From Haloarcula sebkhae (lineage in GTDB: Archaea > Halobacteriota > Halobacteria > Halobacteriales > Haloarculaceae), in NCBI RefSeq assembly GCF_014647415.1, contig NZ_BMPD01000001.1:1054001-1118000 (forward strand): a stretch of DNA of 64,000 nt, given 5' to 3'. Below are positions 61,078 through 64,000 of this stretch, in pieces. The position numbers and the translations under genes were made by a program. Every line of letters begins with the position of its first letter. The first letter of the stretch is position 1. Under the pieces are notes generated by a model that was not told the DNA's origin, did no database searches, and saw only the letters and a list, made by a program, of their open reading frames with translations.

Positions 61078-61128
61078 GAACCGGCCCCCCACCGCTCGTT
61101 TCGTGTCGAGACGAGCATACGCACAACG
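61078..61128. other. trpS to pheS leader spacer with a short stem
   Basis: CTCGT-TTCGTGTCGAG-ACGAG near 61095-61115 can form a short hairpin just after the trpS stop codon. It is not T-rich, so it is a weak candidate for a terminator. Confidence 0.3.
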
Positions 61129-61134
61129 TTTATA
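61129..61134 (+). promoter_or_regulatory. TATA box of the pheS leader transcript
   Basis: TTTATA (within GTTTATAT) is centred 27 bases before the ATG at 61159, the spacing of a leaderless haloarchaeal start. It lies about 220 bases before pheS. Confidence 0.65.
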
Positions 61135-61158
61135 TCTGCAAGTCACAACCGCTCAGAC

Positions 61159-61239
61159 ATGGCACCCGAATCCCACCGTGCCGGCGTCGCTTGCCAGCTA
61201 TCTGACAGTCCGGGGTTCGGCTTCTTTTTTGCTGCCTGA
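61159..61239 (+). CDS. Candidate phenylalanine-rich leader peptide of pheST
   Basis: ATG 61159 to TGA 61237-61239 encodes 26 residues, starting MAPESHRAGVACQLSD and ending SPGFGFFFAA. Four of the last seven residues are Phe, three from TTC-TTT-TTT in a T-rich run (61222-61230), which is also the kind of tract where archaeal polymerase pauses or stops. A TATA box lies exactly 27 bases upstream. The next gene is pheS. This resembles the E. coli pheM leader peptide, but the Phe run may simply be a by-product of a T-tract; translation is not shown. Confidence 0.5.
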   Translation: MAPESHRAGVACQLSDSPGFGFFFAA

Positions 61240-61353
61240 CCGCGTGCGGACTCTGACGGCGTCGAGAGGCGTGGTCGGACGAAACCGCGAGCAGGAAGTG
61301 AGAACCGTTAACTGAGCGACCCGCGGTTATCCCCACAAGACCGAGACACCCGT
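61240..61353 (+). promoter_or_regulatory. Candidate attenuator region before pheS
   Basis: The region offers exclusive pairings: AGTCCG (61207-61212) with CGGACT (61247-61252), or its GTCCG core with CGGAC (61276-61280); and ACCGCG (61239-61244, overlapping the stop codon) or AACCGCG (61283-61289) with CGCGGT(T) (61322-61328). GGTTATCC near 61326 could alternatively be a weak pheS promoter. Confidence 0.4.
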
Positions 61354-62865
61354 ATGAAACGACCACAGGCACAGGTGGCCGTCCTGCAGGCCGCCGACGC
61401 ACAGAAAGACAGGCGTATCGACGACGTGGCTGCAGAGGCTGACCTCAAGCCGGAAGCGGCCACCAGAGCGGCGTTCGAACTCGAAGCTGACGGGCTGGTG
61501 TCCGTCTCCGAGGAGACGCTCGAACACTACGAACTCACCGACGAAGGCGACCGGTACGTCCGGGAGAGTCTGCCAGAACAGGACCTCTACGAGGCCGCTA
61601 TCGACGCCGGCGCGGCCGATGGCCCGGTCCAGATGGGGCAAGTCATCGGCGCGTCCGGCCTCGAAGGCGGCGCGGTCGACATCGCGCTCTCGAACTACGC
61701 CCGCAAGGCCTACGGCAGCATCGACAGCGGCGAGATCACGGCCAACCAAGACGCCGATCCCGGGTCCGACCCCGAGATGCTGGCGCTGGAGGCTGTCGCA
61801 GACAGGCGCGTCGAGGACGCTGACACGGACGCGCTCGACCAGCTGGAACGGCGTGGACACCTCGATGTGCGTGAGGAAACCGTCCGCTCGGTCCAGCTCA
61901 CTGACGACGGTGTCACCGCGCTGATGGAAGGTGTCGAAGCCGCCGAGACGGTCGACCAGCTTACTCCAGAGATGCTCACCAGCGGCGAGTGGGAGGACGT
62001 GGCCTTCACCGAGTACAACGTCGAGGCCGACGCCGAGGACGTGAGCCACGGCAAGGAGCACATCCTCCGCCAGACGGCAAACCGCGTGAAGGACACGCTC
62101 GTCGGCATGGGCTTCTCCGAGATGGAAGGCCCTCATGCCGACGCTCAGTTCTGGATCAACGACTGCCTGTTCATGCCACAGGACCACCCGGCCCGGACCC
62201 ACTGGGATCAGTTCGCCCTAGAGGAGCCCGAAGAGATCGGTCACCTCCCTCCGGACCTCGTCGAACGGGTCCGCTCGGCCCACAAGGAGGGCGTCGGCCC
62301 CGACAGCGAGGGGTACCACTCGCCGTGGACCGAGGACATCGCCCGCGGGATGGACCTGCGCGGCCACACCACCTCGCTGTCGATGCGCTACCTCTCGGGC
62401 CATCAGGTCGGCGAACTCGACCCGCCCGAGCGCTACTTCAGCGTCGAGAAGGTGTACCGAAACGACACGCTCGACCCGACGCATCTGCTGGAGTTCTTCC
62501 AGATCGAGGGCTGGGTGATGGCCGAGGACCTTTCCGTGCGGGACCTGATGGGGACGTTCACGGAGTTCTACGAGCAGTTCGGCATCACCGATCTGGAGTT
62601 CAAGCCCCACTACAACCCTTACACCGAGCCGAGCTTCGAACTGTTCGGCACCCACCCCGAGACCGGTGAGGTGGTCGAGGTCGGCAACTCCGGAATCTTC
62701 CGCGACGAGGTGCTCACGCCGCTTGGTGTCGATTGTGACGTGATGGCGTGGGGCCTCTCGCTTGAACGACTACTCATGCTCATGTACGGCTTCGAGGACA
62801 TCCGCGACGTGCACGGGACGCTGTGTGATCTTGAACTGCTGCGGGAGACGGAGGTGATCCGCTGA
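61354..62865 (+). CDS. pheS: Phenylalanyl-tRNA synthetase alpha subunit
   Basis: The 503-residue class II synthetase subunit has an N-terminal helical/winged DNA-binding-like region (about 1-200), then motif 2 (YFSVEKVYRNDTLDPTH), motif 3 with GLSLERLLMLMYG and the substrate loop FMPQDHPARTHWDQF. It acylates tRNA(Phe). The stop overlaps pheT (TGATG). It lies 195 bases downstream of a leader ATG. Confidence 0.96.
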   Translation: MKRPQAQVAVLQAADAQKDRRIDDVAAEADLKPEAATRAAFELEADGLVSVSEETLEHYELTDEGDRYVRESLPEQDLYEAAIDAGAADGPVQMGQVIGASGLEGGAVDIALSNYARKAYGSIDSGEITANQDADPGSDPEMLALEAVADRRVEDADTDALDQLERRGHLDVREETVRSVQLTDDGVTALMEGVEAAETVDQLTPEMLTSGEWEDVAFTEYNVEADAEDVSHGKEHILRQTANRVKDTLVGMGFSEMEGPHADAQFWINDCLFMPQDHPARTHWDQFALEEPEEIGHLPPDLVERVRSAHKEGVGPDSEGYHSPWTEDIARGMDLRGHTTSLSMRYLSGHQVGELDPPERYFSVEKVYRNDTLDPTHLLEFFQIEGWVMAEDLSVRDLMGTFTEFYEQFGITDLEFKPHYNPYTEPSFELFGTHPETGEVVEVGNSGIFRDEVLTPLGVDCDVMAWGLSLERLLMLMYGFEDIRDVHGTLCDLELLRETEVIR

Positions 62866-64000
62866 TGCCGGTCGTCGATGTCGACCCTGATGAACTGCGG
62901 TATCTGACCGGGCACGACGAGAAAGACGACGACGAACTCAAATCTGACCTGTTCAACCTCGGCCTCGAATTCGAGGGCTGGACCGAGGACGACGAGTTCC
63001 AGCTGGAGTTCGCGCCGGACCGACTGGACCGCCTCTCCGTCGAGGGGGTCGCGCGGTCGCTTCGCTACCACTACGGCGACGACCGCGGCGTGGATATCCC
63101 CAACACGAACAGCGCCGACTGGACGATTGAGGTCGAGGACCAGCCTGACGAGCGCCCGTACGTCACCGGCGCTATCGTCCGCGGCCTGGATATGGACGAG
63201 GCTGCACTGGAATCGCTCATCCAGCTTCAGGAGAAGCTCCACGCGACGATGGGGCGCAAGCGGGCAAAAGGTGCTATCGGCGTCCACGACCTCACGATGC
63301 TGAAAGGCAACTCGGTCACGGACGAGACGGGCAAGTCCATCACCTACACCAGCGCCGACCCCGACGAGGCGACGTTCGTTCCGCTGGACGCCGACGCGGA
63401 GATGACCCCCAGTGAGGTCATGGCGTCCCACGAGACCGGCCAGACCTACGGCGATCTCGTGGCCGATTTCGACCGTGTGCCGGCTATCTACGACGCCATC
63501 GGGCTGTTCTCGTTCCCGCCGGTCATCAACGGACGCCGGACCGAGGTCAGTGTCGACTCCCGGGATCTGTTCATCGAGATGACCGGGACCGACCAGTGGA
63601 CCATCGACCACATGTGCAACATCGTCTGCTACGCGCTCGCTGCCCGCGGCGGACAGGTCGAGAAGGTCGACGTGTCCTACGCTGATGACGCGCCTGGGGA
63701 GTATGCTGGCAAGACGCTGGAACGGCCGGACTTCTCGGTGCGGACGAAGACGGTTACCCACGACCGCATCGAGTCCATCCTCGGCGTCTCACTCGATAGC
63801 CGCGAGGTCATCGACTACGCCGAGCGGGCCGGCCTCGACGCCACCGAAACCGAATCCGATGACGGCATGGCCTACGAAGTCGAGGTTCCGCCGTACCGCG
63901 TCGATGTCATCCACCCGCTGGACATCATTGACGACATCGGCCGGGCGCTCGGGTTCAACAGCCTCGAACCGACCTACCCCGACGTGTCGACGGTCGGCGG
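62865..64000 (+). CDS. pheT: Phenylalanyl-tRNA synthetase beta subunit, 3' end missing
   Basis: The frame starts at ATG 62865, sharing a base with the pheS stop, and runs off the window, so about 378 codons are visible. The protein begins MPVVDVDPDELRYLTGHDEK and shows B1 and B3/B4 domain features (ITGAIVRGL-like segment VTGAIVRGLDMDE, FPPVINGRRTEVS). It forms the heterotetramer with PheS and holds tRNA and editing sites. Confidence 0.96.
   Translation, partial: MPVVDVDPDELRYLTGHDEKDDDELKSDLFNLGLEFEGWTEDDEFQLEFAPDRLDRLSVEGVARSLRYHYGDDRGVDIPNTNSADWTIEVEDQPDERPYVTGAIVRGLDMDEAALESLIQLQEKLHATMGRKRAKGAIGVHDLTMLKGNSVTDETGKSITYTSADPDEATFVPLDADAEMTPSEVMASHETGQTYGDLVADFDRVPAIYDAIGLFSFPPVINGRRTEVSVDSRDLFIEMTGTDQWTIDHMCNIVCYALAARGGQVEKVDVSYADDAPGEYAGKTLERPDFSVRTKTVTHDRIESILGVSLDSREVIDYAERAGLDATETESDDGMAYEVEVPPYRVDVIHPLDIIDDIGRALGFNSLEPTYPDVSTVG

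Noticed and set aside
61222-61230. TTCTTTTTT as a plain terminator of trpS
   Set aside because: Possible as an alternative, but the TATA and ATG spacing just upstream make a leader transcript at least as likely; kept as a finding with this caution.

Overview
The window is a GC-rich, gene-dense piece of a haloarchaeal main chromosome; gene content and small halo-specific families point to Haloarcula or a close relative, but the genus is an inference. Evidence: strongly acidic proteins, many leaderless genes with a TATA-like box about 22-28 bases before the start codon, archaeal information-processing genes (radA, nmd3, endA, thermosome, taw2, nucS), and small families I know only from halophilic archaea (DUF5786-, DUF5789-, DUF6735-, DUF6757- and DUF7383-like proteins, HalOD1, Bat-type HTH). 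I see no insertion sequence, tRNA, rRNA or CRISPR array. DUF names are from memory and should be confirmed with a profile search.

Layout. 1-5.6 kb: small conserved genes, two NAD-binding sugar/SDR proteins, a CPBP protease and a three-gene HTH plus twin-membrane-protein operon. 5.6-11.1 kb: cold-shock protein, an XPD-like helicase with a 29-residue microprotein at its 3' end, a taw2-nmd3 operon (wybutosine tRNA modification and large-subunit export factor) and another epimerase. 11.2-14.7 kb: htpX, pspAB and radA. 15-25.5 kb: redox enzymes, a second CPBP protease, an acyltransferase, an Nmad3-like protein, a RecA-fold ATPase with partner, PHP, cupin, amidotransferase and Gfo/Idh/MocA genes. 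25.5-37.4 kb: a PH-like/coiled-coil protein, nucS, mutS, thermosome, a lipoprotein and an OCD-family enzyme. 37.4-45.6 kb: twin zinc ribbons, a histidine kinase, leuS, peroxiredoxin, Hsp20 and prephenate dehydratase. 45.7-52.5 kb: a complete minus-strand 2-oxoacid dehydrogenase cluster (lipA, E1 alpha, E1 beta, E2, a membrane protein, E3). 53.5-64 kb: a Ski2-like helicase, a HAD phosphatase, a NucS-like/C4-zinc-finger protein followed by endA, then trpS and pheST.

Functional themes: DNA repair and recombination (radA, mutS, nucS, two helicases), translation (leuS, trpS, pheST, endA, taw2, nmd3), stress and protein quality control (thermosome, Hsp20, HtpX/PspAB, two CPBP proteases, Csp), and lipoate-dependent 2-oxoacid oxidation.

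The most interesting candidate is the leader of pheST. A TATA box lies 27 bases before an ATG that opens a 26-codon frame ending in a phenylalanine-rich run (GFGFFFAA) on a T-tract, followed by about 110 bases with mutually exclusive pairing options and then pheS. This has the layout of a peptide-sensing attenuator for phenylalanyl-tRNA synthetase, which I do not know to be described in archaea. Other candidates are a 13-bp perfect inverted repeat enclosing the probable trpS promoter, a nested inverted-repeat element between htpX and pspAB, a potential pseudoknot between radA and the next gene, and several small or unusual proteins.
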